A stretch of DNA of 38,017 bases from Novosphingobium sp. (GCF_024642085.1 NZ_JAHEBV010000021.1:1-38017), one strand, 5' to 3'. Counted from the first letter of the stretch, positions 1 through 9,535 are shown. A program made the numbers and translations. Notes: generated by a model not told the origin, from the letters alone.

Positions 1-869
1 TGCTCCAGCTTGATAACCTTGGCGCCAGGAAAATCCTTTTCAAAGCGCAGGATATTGGCCACTTCTGCGCCGCGCCATGAATAGATCGACTGGTCGTCAT
101 CGCCTACGACGCAGATGTTGCGGTGCCCTTGGGCAAGCAGCCGCAGCCATAGGTACTGGACCTGGTTGGTGTCCTGGTATTCGTCCACCATGATGTATTT
201 GAAACGCTGCTGGTACTGTTCCAGCACTGTCCGTTCGGTCCGCAGAACGTTTAGCATGTGCAGCAGCAGATCGCCGAAATCGCAGGCGTTCAGCGTCTTT
301 AGCCGTTCCTGATACAGCCGGTAGAACTTCTGCCCCTGGCCGTTAGCGTAGCTTTCGTTTTCCGCGGCATCGAGATCTTGCGGATTGAGCCCCCGGTTTT
401 TCCAGCGATCGATACACTGCGCCAGACCCCGCGCGGGCCACCGCTTTTCATCTAGCCCTTCGGCCTGGATCAACTGTTTCAATACGCGCAGCTGATCGTC
501 AGTGTCGATGATTGTGTAGTTGGATTGCAGCCCCACCAGTTCGGCATGGCGGCGCAGCAGCTTGGCCGCAATTGAATGGAACGTACCCAGCCAAGGCATG
601 CCTTCAACAGCGGGACCAACCAGCTGCCCTACCCGTTCCTTCATTTCACGCGCAGCCTTGTTCGTGAAAGTGACGCACAGTATTTCGCTGGGCCAAGCGC
701 GGCGGCTGCGCACGATATGAGCCAGCCGCGTGGTCAGTGCCGCTGTCTTGCCGGTCCCGGCGCCGGCCAGCATCAAAACCGGGCCGTCAACCGCCAACAC
801 GGCTTCGCGTTGAGGCGGGTTTAGCCCCTGCAGCAGAGCGTCGTCAGAGGAGTCGTCGGTGGGGGACAC
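1..869 (-). CDS. uvrD: ATP-dependent DNA helicase UvrD/PcrA, N-terminal part (cut by window edge)
   Basis: Superfamily 1A 3'-5' DNA helicase of excision repair and replication-fork maintenance. Read leftward from a GTG at 869, the frame stays open for 289 codons to the window edge. The Walker A motif AGAGTGKT is at residues 35-42, FTNKAA follows at about 68-73, Walker B is VDEYQD at 228-233, and [12 protein letters not shown] at 256-267 is the Q-SIY-WRG motif of UvrD/Rep/PcrA. The family is usually 700-780 residues, so the 2A/2B C-terminal half lies outside. The GTG was chosen because the in-frame reading before it lacks ATG and the residues after it (LNPPQREAV) match the usual N-terminus; no strong ribosome site precedes it, so the start is uncertain by several codons. 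UvrD versus PcrA naming cannot be settled from this half. Confidence 0.95.
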   Translation of the reverse strand, partial: MSPTDDSSDDALLQGLNPPQREAVLAVDGPVLMLAGAGTGKTAALTTRLAHIVRSRRAWPSEILCVTFTNKAAREMKERVGQLVGPAVEGMPWLGTFHSIAAKLLRRHAELVGLQSNYTIIDTDDQLRVLKQLIQAEGLDEKRWPARGLAQCIDRWKNRGLNPQDLDAAENESYANGQGQKFYRLYQERLKTLNACDFGDLLLHMLNVLRTERTVLEQYQQRFKYIMVDEYQDTNQVQYLWLRLLAQGHRNICVVGDDDQSIYSWRGAEVANILRFEKDFPGAKVIKLE

Positions 870-950
870 ATGCGAACAGTTAGGGAACGCGGCACAAAGG
901 CGCAACCGCAGAGTGGAACTGTTTGGGGTTTCGTGTGTTGATTACCTGTC

Positions 951-1024
951 CGTGCTGAAGCACGACGAGCCCATTTCAAGGGTCGCCTTAAAGGGCGTCG
1001 GTGTTTCGCCGGCGCCCTTTTCGT
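951..1024 (+). ncRNA. Two-hairpin element ahead of an MFS gene: small RNA or attenuator candidate
   Basis: The gap between the divergent uvrD and MFS starts holds a perfect 5-bp hairpin with a TGAA tetraloop (951-964). It is followed by a 12-bp GC-rich hairpin (about 990-1019; AAAGGGCG-CGG paired with CCG-CGCCCTTT) that runs into TTTTCGTTT on the + strand. No + strand gene lies upstream that would need this terminator. It therefore either ends a short RNA starting between about 880 and 950, or attenuates the transporter that starts at 1061. I recognise no known riboswitch fold and no clear promoter. Confidence 0.4.
990..1024 (+). terminator. Rho-independent terminator-like hairpin
   Basis: The inverted repeat AAAGGGCGTCGG / CCGGCGCCCTTT has one G-T pair and a TGTTTCG-type loop, and is followed by TTTTCGTTTG. 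It sits 37 bp before the MFS start codon in a divergent intergenic region. The opposite strand has only a short TTTAAGG after the stem, so the + orientation is favoured. Confidence 0.55.
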
Positions 1025-1060
1025 TTGACAGTGCCGCGCCGCGCCTCAACCTGCATCGCG

Positions 1061-2323
1061 ATGAACCCGCTTCGACAGCACCGCCGCATCTTGACCGCAT
1101 CGCTGACTGGCACAGCGGTGGAGTTCTACGATTTCTATGTGTTTGCCACCGCGACGGCGCTGGTTTTTGGCGAGCTGTTCTTTCCCAAAAGCTCTCCTGA
1201 AGTGCAGGGGATTGCCAAGTTCATGGTGTTCGGTCTGGCGTTCATCGCCCGGCCAATCGGGGCAGTGGTCTTCGGCCATTTCGGCGATCGGGTAGGGCGA
1301 AAGGCCACCCTTGTCGCCTCGCTTCTGCTAATGGGGGCATCGACGCTGCTTGTGGCGTTTCTGCCGGGCTATGCCGATGCCGGGGTGTATGCGCCGCTGC
1401 TGCTGTGCATTCTGCGGTTTGGCCAAGGGTTGGGCCTCGGGGGTGAATGGGGCGGGGCTGCTCTGCTCGCGACGGAAAACGCGCCCAAGGGATGGGAAAG
1501 CCGTTTTGGCGCTGCACCGCAGCTCGGCGCACCGCTGGGCTTCCTGGCAGCCAACGGGCTCTTTTTGTTGCTGGGCCTGTGGCTCAGCGATGAGGATTTC
1601 CTTGCATGGGGTTGGCGGGTGCCGTTTCTGGCAAGCGCGATCCTGGTCGGGATTGGCCTTTGGGTACGGCTCAATATCGCAGAGACCGCGCAGTTTCGCG
1701 AAGCACTTGACCGGGCGCCACCTCCGCCCGTGCCGCTACTTGCCTTGCTGCGTGATCATGGCGGCGCGGTTTTGGCCGGCAGCGCGGGCGTGGTTGCCTG
1801 CTTTGCGCTGTTCTACCTTTCCACTGCCTTTGCGCTCGATATCGGAACGCGCCAGCTGGGCTATCCGCGCGAGACGTTTCTGACCCTGCAGCTTGGCGCG
1901 AACTGCCTCCTCGCGCTGGGCATTCTGGTCGCCGCCTGGTTGTCCGACAAGTCAAGTGCGGGAAAAGTCATCTTATGCGGGGCCGTGGCCACGGTCGGCG
2001 TCGGCTTGCTGTATTCGCAAGGGCTTGCTGGCAGTACACTTTCGGTCTTCCTGACGCTGGCGGGGGCGCTGTTCGTGATGGGCTTCGTTTATGGTCCGCT
2101 CGGCGGGTGGCTGACCACGCTCTACCCAGTGTCGGTACGCTACAGCGGCGTCTCGGTGGCGTTCAATGCTGGAGGTATCGTGGGCGGGGCGGTCACGCCG
2201 CTGCTGGCCAAAGCGATGAACGACGCGGGTTACGGCAGCCAGATCGGCTATCTGCTGGTCGCAGCAGGTGCTTTGACCGTGCTGGGTGTCAGCCTGGCGC
2301 GCCCGGCAACCGAAGCAGGGTAA
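1061..2323 (+). CDS. MFS transporter, metabolite:H+ symporter (MHS) type
   Basis: Inner-membrane secondary transporter of the major facilitator superfamily, 420 residues, close to the usual length of the MHS branch (ShiA/ProP/KgtP-like). The N-terminus has the branch-typical LTGTAVEFYDFYVF. The loop after TM2 carries the MFS signature GHFGDRVGRK, and RFGQGLGLGGEWGGA marks TM4. About 12 hydrophobic segments can be traced. The start at 1061 (MNPLRQHRR) gives the standard short cytoplasmic N-terminus; a 20-codon extension to 1001 would run through the hairpin upstream and is unlikely. The substrate cannot be read from sequence; family members carry dicarboxylates, shikimate, proline/betaine or aromatic acids. 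Its end overlaps convergent rsmD by 35 bp. Confidence 0.9.
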   Translation: MNPLRQHRRILTASLTGTAVEFYDFYVFATATALVFGELFFPKSSPEVQGIAKFMVFGLAFIARPIGAVVFGHFGDRVGRKATLVASLLLMGASTLLVAFLPGYADAGVYAPLLLCILRFGQGLGLGGEWGGAALLATENAPKGWESRFGAAPQLGAPLGFLAANGLFLLLGLWLSDEDFLAWGWRVPFLASAILVGIGLWVRLNIAETAQFREALDRAPPPPVPLLALLRDHGGAVLAGSAGVVACFALFYLSTAFALDIGTRQLGYPRETFLTLQLGANCLLALGILVAAWLSDKSSAGKVILCGAVATVGVGLLYSQGLAGSTLSVFLTLAGALFVMGFVYGPLGGWLTTLYPVSVRYSGVSVAFNAGGIVGGAVTPLLAKAMNDAGYGSQIGYLLVAAGALTVLGVSLARPATEAG

Positions 2324-2843
2324 GCCGCGCTTTTCCGACCTTGCGTTCGGCCACCTGCTTCAGAGACTTGACCTGCGGCACCTCTTTTTCGGACGTTTCC
2401 AGGCTGATCCAGGTCGCCGGGCCGATCCAGCCCAATCGCACCAATTTGTCGAGCGCCACTGCACCTGCGCCCGAACCGTAGGGCGGATCGAGAAGGATAA
2501 GATCGAGCGGCGCCTTGAGCGGTCCAAGCATCATAACCGATGCGGCCCGCACATCGCAGCGATCCGCGGCACGCAAAGCGGCGGCGTTTGCGCGCAGGGC
2601 GCGGATTGCCGCAGGGTCCTGTTCGGCAAACAGACATGTCGCCGCGCCGCGCGACAAAGCTTCAAATCCCAGCGCGCCCGATCCAGCGAATAAATCTGCC
2701 ACAGCGAGGCCCTCAAAGGTGCCGATCCGGCTGACCAGCATTGAATACAGCGTTTCGCGAGTCCTGTCTGAGGTGGGGCGGGTCGTTTCGCCTGTAGGGG
2801 CCTGCAGCTTGCGCCCGCGCCATTCGCCCGCGACAATCCTCAC
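2289..2843 (-). CDS. rsmD: 16S rRNA (guanine(966)-N2)-methyltransferase RsmD
   Basis: SAM-dependent methyltransferase that modifies G966 of 16S rRNA in the assembled 30S subunit; 184 residues, the normal size. The N-terminal MRIVAGEWRGRKL and the TRPTSDRTRETLY segment are diagnostic of RsmD. The SAM-binding motif DLFAGSGALG is at residues 50-59 and the catalytic N2-guanine motif DPPY at 119-122. The start codon overlaps the stop of rluB by 4 bp (ATGA), so the two rRNA-modification genes are translationally coupled. The 3' end overlaps the convergent transporter gene. Confidence 0.95.
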   Translation of the reverse strand: MRIVAGEWRGRKLQAPTGETTRPTSDRTRETLYSMLVSRIGTFEGLAVADLFAGSGALGFEALSRGAATCLFAEQDPAAIRALRANAAALRAADRCDVRAASVMMLGPLKAPLDLILLDPPYGSGAGAVALDKLVRLGWIGPATWISLETSEKEVPQVKSLKQVAERKVGKARLTLLRLPGAPG

Positions 2844-3670
2844 CGGCGGCGATCCCGAAGCACGCGGTTGCGCGCGTGTTCGTGCGAGGGGCGGGCTTCA
2901 GCCGGTACGCCGGGCTGCTTAAGCCCGCGCATAAAGCGTTCTACTTCGACCTGGCGGACTTCTACCACCGCGCCGCGCGGCAGGTCGAGCAACTCGAACG
3001 GCCCGTAAACGGTTCGGATCAGGCGGCTCACTTCAAGCCCGAGGTACTCCAACACGCGGCGCACTTCACGGTTCTTACCCTCTGTGATCGTCACTTCGAT
3101 CCATTGGTTTCGCCCAGTGCTGCGCTCCATGTTGGCGTTGATTTTACCGTAGCGCATGCCTTCGATCTCGACCCCTTCGATAAGTTCGTCGAGCTGGTCT
3201 TGGGTCACCTCACCAAAAGTGCGGGCGCGGTATGTCCGGGGCAGGCCGGTCGATGGTAGTTCCATGGTGCGCTTGAGCCCGCCGTCATTGGTCAACAGCA
3301 GCAGCCCTTCTGTGTTGAAATCGAGACGACCAATCGGCATGACCCGGCGTGCGTCAGCGGGCAGGGCGTTGCGCAGCGCAGTATAGATTGTCGGGCGCCC
3401 GGCGGGGTCACGTTCGGCGGTGATCAGCCCGGACGGCTTATGGAAGATGAAAAGGCGCGGTGGTTCGGCCGCCTTTACCGCTTTGCCATCGACTGTGACC
3501 CCCTTAAGATTGGTCAGCACCGTGTTGGGCGTCGTCACGACCGCGTCGCCAATCCGCACACGGCCATCGACAATCATCCGTTCCACTTCTCGGCGACTGG
3601 CTATGCCGGCGCGGGCAAGCAGCTTGGCGATGCGATCACCGGAGCGGGGTGTGTCGGCGGGTGCAGTCAT
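2840..3670 (-). CDS. rluB: 23S rRNA pseudouridine synthase, RluB/RsuA family
   Basis: Isomerises a uridine in 23S rRNA (U2605 in E. coli RluB) to pseudouridine. The 276 residues contain an N-terminal S4 RNA-binding domain (about 11-60, IAKLLARAGIASRREVERMI). The RsuA/RluB catalytic domain follows, with GRLDFNTEGLLLLTNDG at 114-130, where D117 is the catalytic aspartate. GKNREVRRVLEYLGL is the second family motif. The C-terminus is basic and probably disordered (HEHARNRVLRDRRR). It is the first gene of a pair with rsmD. The RluE/F/RsuA paralogues share these motifs; the S4 domain and length favour RluB. Confidence 0.9.
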   Translation of the reverse strand: MTAPADTPRSGDRIAKLLARAGIASRREVERMIVDGRVRIGDAVVTTPNTVLTNLKGVTVDGKAVKAAEPPRLFIFHKPSGLITAERDPAGRPTIYTALRNALPADARRVMPIGRLDFNTEGLLLLTNDGGLKRTMELPSTGLPRTYRARTFGEVTQDQLDELIEGVEIEGMRYGKINANMERSTGRNQWIEVTITEGKNREVRRVLEYLGLEVSRLIRTVYGPFELLDLPRGAVVEVRQVEVERFMRGLKQPGVPAEARPSHEHARNRVLRDRRR

Positions 3671-3701
3671 CGCGCGCCCTTACGCCAGCATTGCCGCGGC
3701 G

Positions 3702-4874
3702 TCACCCCTTTGTAGAGGCGATCTGTTCCTGACAGATTTCGTGGAAGCGTCTGATGCCGCCTTCCAGCGTACCAATGGTCAGTTCGCTGATTGCGCCACT
3801 TTCAAGCCCCTGCTGGCCGAGAGCAGCGGCGCGGAAATCCTCGCCCGCAAAGACGCCGCCGTCAAGCAGCTCCCACGAGCGCTGCCAATGGTCGCGCGCC
3901 TTATCTGTTTTCGGCTTTTCGGGGATCAGCATGAAGTCTTCGACCAAGGTGCGGTCATGTTTCTGCGGCCACAACGCCATGACGTTTATATAATCGGGAC
4001 TTATGACAATGACGGTCGCCGGGAACAGTTGATAGGCAAAGGTACCGATCCGGCGCAGCGCTTCCATGTCTGACAGGTCAACGCCCTGCAGCTCTTCAGC
4101 CCGGCAGACCAGACTGCGCTGGTGCGGGCCGACCTGATCGCCACTTGATACGCCGTCCTTGAAGAACGGGCCAATGGTCTGAGCGTGCAAGCGGGTAACG
4201 TGGTAGCTTTCCAGGAATGCATCCATGATGAGCTTCCAGTTGGAAGCAACGTCATGCGTGGCGCGGGCGAACAGGTGATGATCGCGCATGGCGAAGGCAT
4301 CGAAATCTTTGCCCAGTTCGCGAGCGAGCGAAAAATCTGCCTGATTGCCCGGCGCATACCAGATGAGTCCACCCGCTTCGCAGCTGGGCAGTTCTATCAG
4401 GCCATGATCACTTTTGTTCAGTCCAGGAAACGTTTCGGGACGAGGCAGTGCGAGCAGCCGTCCGTCTAACGCATAGGTCCAGGCGTGGTAAGGACAAGTC
4501 AGCCGTTTGCCACAAACAACGTCCTGTCCTTCGACCAGCCGCGTGCCGCGGTGACGGCACACGTTTAGAAACACGTGGACGGCGCCGCCAGCATCGCGCG
4601 TGATCAGCAATGGCTTTCCGGAGGAATCGTGCGTCACGCTCATCCCAGGATTGGCGATGACAGATGAAGGGCACAGTACCTGCGGCAAGTGCCCGAACAA
4701 CGCGGCTTTTTCGCGTGTCCAATGCGCCGGATCGGTATAAACAGACGCCGGTACTTTAGTGATCCCGTGGGTGGGACGTGCACACCCATCTGCGATCTGC
4801 CGCGCCAGAGCGAGCTGCGGAACGGTCGGAGACCGGGAGGCAAGCGTGGAAGTCCTCTCCATAAGACTGGTCAT
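3702..4874 (-). CDS. Rieske non-heme iron oxygenase, alpha (catalytic) subunit
   Basis: Terminal oxygenase component of a ring-hydroxylating or demethylating Rieske system; it needs a reductase, and none is present nearby. The 390 residues show the Rieske [2Fe-2S] site with C106-x-H108 (CRHRG) and C127-x2-H130 (CPYHAW), then the mononuclear iron site [14 protein letters not shown] with H225 and H230. The C-terminal START-like catalytic domain fills the rest. Family members act on aromatic acids, betaines, carnitine or sterols; the substrate is not readable here. M5 is an alternative start (MERTST). It is divergent from the AmpG-like gene across only 48 bp, so their promoters must overlap or lie inside the coding ends. 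Confidence 0.9.
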   Translation of the reverse strand: MTSLMERTSTLASRSPTVPQLALARQIADGCARPTHGITKVPASVYTDPAHWTREKAALFGHLPQVLCPSSVIANPGMSVTHDSSGKPLLITRDAGGAVHVFLNVCRHRGTRLVEGQDVVCGKRLTCPYHAWTYALDGRLLALPRPETFPGLNKSDHGLIELPSCEAGGLIWYAPGNQADFSLARELGKDFDAFAMRDHHLFARATHDVASNWKLIMDAFLESYHVTRLHAQTIGPFFKDGVSSGDQVGPHQRSLVCRAEELQGVDLSDMEALRRIGTFAYQLFPATVIVISPDYINVMALWPQKHDRTLVEDFMLIPEKPKTDKARDHWQRSWELLDGGVFAGEDFRAAALGQQGLESGAISELTIGTLEGGIRRFHEICQEQIASTKG

Positions 4875-4922
4875 AGCGTATTTGTGCGCTACGTTCGCGC
4901 CAAATCAACGGAAAGGGATCGC

Positions 4923-6608
4923 ATGGCCGCCGACACACCTAAAGTCGAGCGCCCCAAGGGCTTCAAATTGTTGCGTATCGCACTCCAGAACCGCAAGTCG
5001 GCGTGTATGTTAGGCTTCGGTTTTTCGTCAGGCCTGCCATATGCGCTGCTGATCGGAACGCTAAACGCATGGCTTGGCGAGGTGGGCGTCAAAATGGCCA
5101 CTATCGGCGTTTTGAGCTGGATCGGCCTATCCTATTCATTCAAGTTCCTGTGGTCGCCATTGGTTGATCGTTTGCCGTTGCCGGTGCTGGAATCGCTTGG
5201 TCGCCGTAAGAGCTGGATTTTCTTTTGCCAGCTGGTGATGGCGCTTGCCTTTGCCGGGCTTGCCATGACAAATCCCGCAACCTCTATCGGGACTTTTGCC
5301 CTATTTGCCTTTTTGGCGGCGTTGGCTTCGGCGACGCAGGACGTGGCGGTGGATGCCTGGCGCATTGATGTTGCGGACGAAGTCACTCCGGTTGAACTGC
5401 TGAGCCCGATCTATCAGTTCGGCTACCGTATTGCGTCTATCGTCGGCGGCGCCCTGGCGCTGGTTCTGGCGGCCCGGATGAGCTGGGGGGCAGTTTATGG
5501 TCTGATGGCGTGTCTCGTCCTACTTATGCTGCTGGTTACTCTGCGCGCGCCGGATACCGAAAGGCCGGAAAAAGGCAAGCTTCACGCCGATCTTGCCCGT
5601 GTGGGTGAATTGAAGCCGCAAACGCGTATCTTGGCTTTGGCAATTGTCGGAGCCAGCTGGGCCTGGGCCATTGTTACCATCTTGCATTTCATGCTGAGTA
5701 TGCTGCTCGTCGCGCCTGGCACCGCGCCGCCCTCGGTTGCCGATTTTACGAAGCATTACGCGCCCTGGATCGTGGTCGCGACAGTTGTGGTACCACTTAT
5801 GGTGGCAGCAGGAACCAATTGGCTCAAAGGGCATCACAACTCTGTTCTGACCGAACAGGACGATCATCATTCAGCCGGCCGAACTGCTGCAAATCACCTC
5901 TACGTCGCGCTTGTCGCGCCGCTGGCAGAACTGTCGGGGCGTCTTGGCTGGGCTGTGTTGGGCGTTGTCGGAATGATCCTGACCTACACGCTGTGTTACA
6001 ATATCTGGGGCAGCTTTGCCTTTCCGTTCTACCTCGACGAGCTCAAGTATACCAAGGACGAAGTGGCCTTCGCCTCCAAGGTATTTGGCATCTTCATGAC
6101 TATGCTGGGGATCAGCCTGGGCGGTTTCTTGTTTGCCCGGATCGGCCGCATGCCTACGATCCTGATCGGCGCAATTTTGCCGGTACTAGGCAATTTCGTT
6201 TATGCCGATCTGGCAGAAGGCGGGCGGCACATTGACATGGTCGGCGATGCGATCGGCCTTAACTGGCTGTTCTCTCAATTCGGGTTCGATGCACGCATGG
6301 TCAGACTGCTGCTGGCGATAAGTTTCGAAAACGTCTCGACCGGCCTCGCCGGGGCGGCCTTTGTCGCTTATCTTTCGGGCATCGTCAGCAAGCAGTATAC
6401 GGCAGTCCAATATGCGCTGCTCTCCTCGTTGACCTTCCTTATCGGTGGCTTGGGCCGCGGGATTGCCGGCGAAGCAATCGACCAGATCGGTTACGCCTCC
6501 GTCTTCCGATGGACCGCTTTGGCCGGAGCCCTTGCGATCCTGTTCGCGCTGGTCGAATGGAACCGAGCAGTGCGGGCCAATCGACTCAGTCGGGAAGTTC
6601 CTGGTTAA
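4923..6608 (+). CDS. ampG: AmpG-like muropeptide/MFS permease
   Basis: Inner-membrane MFS carrier of the AmpG group, which imports GlcNAc-anhydroMurNAc peptides during peptidoglycan recycling. The 561 residues include the AmpG-typical FSSGLPYALLIGTLNAWL in TM1, WSPLVDRLPLP, LGRRKSWIF and ATQDVAVDAWRID (TM4 region). The second half carries YLDELKYTKDEVAFASK. The start at 4923 has GGAAAGGG just upstream and gives a normal N-terminus; longer in-frame readings enter the Rieske gene. No peptidoglycan-recycling enzyme is adjacent, so the substrate is inferred from the family. Its last 23 bp overlap convergent folC. Confidence 0.85.
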   Translation: MAADTPKVERPKGFKLLRIALQNRKSACMLGFGFSSGLPYALLIGTLNAWLGEVGVKMATIGVLSWIGLSYSFKFLWSPLVDRLPLPVLESLGRRKSWIFFCQLVMALAFAGLAMTNPATSIGTFALFAFLAALASATQDVAVDAWRIDVADEVTPVELLSPIYQFGYRIASIVGGALALVLAARMSWGAVYGLMACLVLLMLLVTLRAPDTERPEKGKLHADLARVGELKPQTRILALAIVGASWAWAIVTILHFMLSMLLVAPGTAPPSVADFTKHYAPWIVVATVVVPLMVAAGTNWLKGHHNSVLTEQDDHHSAGRTAANHLYVALVAPLAELSGRLGWAVLGVVGMILTYTLCYNIWGSFAFPFYLDELKYTKDEVAFASKVFGIFMTMLGISLGGFLFARIGRMPTILIGAILPVLGNFVYADLAEGGRHIDMVGDAIGLNWLFSQFGFDARMVRLLLAISFENVSTGLAGAAFVAYLSGIVSKQYTAVQYALLSSLTFLIGGLGRGIAGEAIDQIGYASVFRWTALAGALAILFALVEWNRAVRANRLSREVPG

Positions 6609-7893
6609 GCCGAAGGACTTCCCCGGCCAGATATAGCGATCCTGCAATCAGCACGTCCCCGCCTTGCGGTAAGGCTTGCAGTGCGGATGGTACATCGGCG
6701 AAGGGGCGCACCGGGATGTCGGCGTGGGCAGCAATATCGGTGGGTCGGTGTGCATCGTGCCCGGGTGCCGGGACGACCGAGAGGCTAAGCAGCATGCCGC
6801 GCAAAGGGGCGACGATGGCTGCCGGATCTTTGCTTGAAAGCATCCCGGTGATCAGATGGAGGGGCGACGCCCCTTCGAAATAGCGCGCGATGGCGAGGCC
6901 CGCATCGGGATTGTGTCCGCCGTCCAGCCAAACTTGCCGACCGGGCACCAGATCTGTCAGCGGGCCCTTGCCCAGCGGCTGCAACCGTGCAGGCCAGCGC
7001 GCAGTCCGAATACCTTTGGCCATGCTTTCTGTCGAAACTGTAAAGTGCGACTGGTGACGAAGCATGGCCACCGCCAGCGCGGCGTTATCAGCTTGGTGGC
7101 TTCCGGCAAGGTCAGGAAGGGGCAAATCGAGAATGCCAAAACGGTCGCGGTAGGCGATGCCGAGGTCGATTTCGGCGTCCCAATCCAGCCCGCGAATCGC
7201 CGTTTTGGCGCCGACCTGCATGGCATGATCGATTACGGTCTTGGTCACGTCGGGGCGGTAAGCCTGCGTCACGAGCGGTACGCCGGGGCGGGCGATTCCA
7301 GCCTTTTCAAAGGCGATGCGGCACAGCGGATCGCCGGGCACGCCGGATTCGGGGACGAGCAGAAAGGCCTCGTGATCAATGCCCAAGCTGGCGATGCCGC
7401 AGGCGGCCTGCGCGTCCAGAACGTTGGTCGCATCGAATCGGCCGCCTAGGCCAACCTCGATCACGCAGACATCGGCAGGTATGCGTTGAAAAGCAAGGAA
7501 GGTGGCCGCCGCAGTAACCTCGAAGAAGCTGGGGGCCAATTCTTCTCCGGCGTCAAGTACTTCGCGCAGCAGATCGGCCAGCAGATCGTCAGCGATTAGC
7601 TTACCGGCTAGCCGGATCCGCTCGTTATAGCGCACCAGATGCGGCTTGGTCGCTGCGTGGACGCGCAGTCCTGCGGCTTCCAGCATGGCCCGCAGATAGG
7701 CGCAGGTGCTGCCCTTCCCGTTAGTCCCGGCAATGTGAAAAACTGGCGGAAGCGCCCGCTCCGGGTTGCCCAGCCGCGCCAGCAGTGCGTGGATAGTCTC
7801 CAGTCCGATCCGCCCTTGCGGCAAGCTGAGCGCGCCCAGCCGGTCGAGCTGCGCCTGCACACGCGGATCGTCGGAAACGGCGAAATCGCGCAT
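6586..7893 (-). CDS. folC: Bifunctional folylpolyglutamate synthase/dihydrofolate synthase FolC
   Basis: Mur-ligase-like ATPase that adds glutamate to dihydropteroate and then to reduced folates. From the ATG at 7893 it is 435 residues, the family norm. The ATP loop GTNGKGST is at 56-63. TKPHLVRYNERIRL, SFFEVTAAATFLAF and VIEVGLGGRFDATN follow in the usual order, and WLDGGHNPDAG marks the C-terminal domain. A longer reading to 7983 would overlap accD and has no family match. The start lies 7 bp after the accD stop, an arrangement common in proteobacteria (accD-folC). It is the last gene of the leftward trp-acc run. Confidence 0.95.
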   Translation of the reverse strand: MRDFAVSDDPRVQAQLDRLGALSLPQGRIGLETIHALLARLGNPERALPPVFHIAGTNGKGSTCAYLRAMLEAAGLRVHAATKPHLVRYNERIRLAGKLIADDLLADLLREVLDAGEELAPSFFEVTAAATFLAFQRIPADVCVIEVGLGGRFDATNVLDAQAACGIASLGIDHEAFLLVPESGVPGDPLCRIAFEKAGIARPGVPLVTQAYRPDVTKTVIDHAMQVGAKTAIRGLDWDAEIDLGIAYRDRFGILDLPLPDLAGSHQADNAALAVAMLRHQSHFTVSTESMAKGIRTARWPARLQPLGKGPLTDLVPGRQVWLDGGHNPDAGLAIARYFEGASPLHLITGMLSSKDPAAIVAPLRGMLLSLSVVPAPGHDAHRPTDIAAHADIPVRPFADVPSALQALPQGGDVLIAGSLYLAGEVLRLNQELPD

Positions 7894-7900
7894 TTGCGGC

Positions 7901-8749
7901 TCAGGCCGCCTGTGCCGCGCCCAGGTAGTCGAGCACGCTGGCGAGCGTCGCCTTGAGGTTCTTGCGGGGCACGACCATGTCAATCATGCCGTGGGCCAAC
8001 AGATATTCAGCGCGCTGGAACCCTTCGGGCAATTTCTCGCGGATCGTGTCCTGGATCACTCGCTGCCCGGCAAAGCCGATCAGGCAACCCGGCTCTGCAA
8101 TCTGTACGTCGCCCAGCATGGCGTAACTGGCAGTGACGCCGCCGGTGGTCGGATCGGTCAGTACGACGATATAGGGCAGGCCGGCGCGCTTCAGGCGGCT
8201 GATCGCCACGGTCGCCTTGGGCATCTGCATTAACGACAGAATGCCTTCCTGCATCCGTGCCCCCCCGGCCGCCGTGCAGATGACATAGGCGCACTTGTCC
8301 TTGATCGCGCGCTCGGCCCCGGCAACGAATGCCGCCCCCACGGCCATGCCCATCGATCCGCCCATGAAGGCAAAGTCCTGCACGCCCAGAACAACATTAT
8401 GGCCATCAATCTTGCCAGCCGAATTGGTCAGCGCATCGGGATGCGGGTTGGCGGCGCGAGCGGCCTTGAGCCGGTCAGGATACTTCTTCTGATCGCGGAA
8501 CTTAAGCGGGTCTTCCTTGACCTTGGGGCTTGCCAGCACTGTGAAGCCCGGGTCGAGCAGCTGGTCCAGCCGAGCATCGGCACCGATCCGGCCGTGATGC
8601 TCGCAGCGGGGACACACGCTCAGGTTTTCCTCGTATTCCTTGGTGAACAACATCTCGCTGCAGGAGGGACACTTGGTCCACAAATTGTCAGGAGTGTCGC
8701 GCTTGTCCTGAAACGGTAGCGCTTTGCGAACACGATCGATCCAGCTCAT
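7901..8749 (-). CDS. accD: Acetyl-CoA carboxylase carboxyltransferase subunit beta
   Basis: Beta half of the carboxyltransferase that makes malonyl-CoA for fatty-acid synthesis; it pairs with AccA, which is not in the window. The 282 residues include the N-terminal four-cysteine zinc ribbon (C27, C30, C46, C49: CPSC ... CPRC). The crotonase-type core has [25 protein letters not shown] and [16 protein letters not shown]. Length and domain order are standard. It lies 6 bp after trpA and 7 bp before folC, so it is probably co-transcribed with both. Confidence 0.97.
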   Translation of the reverse strand: MSWIDRVRKALPFQDKRDTPDNLWTKCPSCSEMLFTKEYEENLSVCPRCEHHGRIGADARLDQLLDPGFTVLASPKVKEDPLKFRDQKKYPDRLKAARAANPHPDALTNSAGKIDGHNVVLGVQDFAFMGGSMGMAVGAAFVAGAERAIKDKCAYVICTAAGGARMQEGILSLMQMPKATVAISRLKRAGLPYIVVLTDPTTGGVTASYAMLGDVQIAEPGCLIGFAGQRVIQDTIREKLPEGFQRAEYLLAHGMIDMVVPRKNLKATLASVLDYLGAAQAA

Positions 8750-8755
8750 GCGGGC

Positions 8756-9535
8756 TTACCTAGCACTGTGGATCGCGGCGGCAAGCGCTGCAGTGAGTTC
8801 ACGAACCGGCCCAGCCGCACTGGCGCCGTACTGCGCGACCAGATCGACCAGCGCCGACCCAACCACCACACCATCCGCCACCCGGGCAATCGCAGCGGCC
8901 TGTTCGGGTGTGCGCACGCCGAAGCCAACCGCGACAGGTATGGTGGCGTGCCGCTTGATCCGCGCGACTGCTTCATCGATCGAAGCCTGGGCAGCTTGTT
9001 GCATCCCGGTGATTCCGGCGACCGAGACATAATACAGAAATCCCGACGAACCATCGAGCACCGCCGGCAGCCGCGCGGCGTCGGTGGTTGGTGTGGCCAG
9101 CCGGATCGGGCTGATCCCCGCCGCGCGTAATGCAGGGCCAAGCTCGCCGTCTTCCTCGGGCGGAATGTCGACGCAAATCACCCCGTCGACCCCGGCCTTG
9201 GCGCACTGTTCCGCGAACCATTCTGGCCCGCGCGTGATCATTGGGTTGGCATAGCCCATCAGCACCAGCGGTACTTCTGCGTGGCGCGCGCGAAAGTCGG
9301 ACGCGATCTGGAACAAGTCCGCCGTGGTGGTCCCCGCGCCCAGGCTGCGCAAATTGGCCTGCTGGATCGCCGGACCATCGGCCATCGGATCGGTGAACGG
9401 CATGCCAAGTTCGATGACGTCGGCCCCGCCGGAGACGAGTGCGTCGAGGATCGCCGAAGTGTCGCCATCGCCTGCGGTGACGAAGCAGACCAGCGCCGGG
9501 TGCGGCTTGGCGAAGGCGGCGGAGAGGCGGGTCAT
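8756..9535 (-). CDS. trpA: Tryptophan synthase alpha chain
   Basis: Cleaves indole-3-glycerol phosphate to indole and glyceraldehyde-3-phosphate, passing indole to TrpB. The protein is 259 residues, a TIM barrel. Catalytic E42 is in IELGMPFTDPMADGPAIQ, with D53 matching E. coli E49/D60 spacing. GVDGVICVDIPPEE and the phosphate loop GFGVRTPEQ are present. The start ATG shares one base with the stop of the small gene before it (TGATG), so translation is probably coupled to that gene rather than directly to trpB. Confidence 0.97.
   Translation of the reverse strand: MTRLSAAFAKPHPALVCFVTAGDGDTSAILDALVSGGADVIELGMPFTDPMADGPAIQQANLRSLGAGTTTADLFQIASDFRARHAEVPLVLMGYANPMITRGPEWFAEQCAKAGVDGVICVDIPPEEDGELGPALRAAGISPIRLATPTTDAARLPAVLDGSSGFLYYVSVAGITGMQQAAQASIDEAVARIKRHATIPVAVGFGVRTPEQAAAIARVADGVVVGSALVDLVAQYGASAAGPVRELTAALAAAIHSAR

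Noticed and set aside
859..1200. 113-codon + strand frame across the uvrD-MFS gap
   Set aside because: It runs in another frame through the hairpins and into the MFS gene, and has no recognisable domain.
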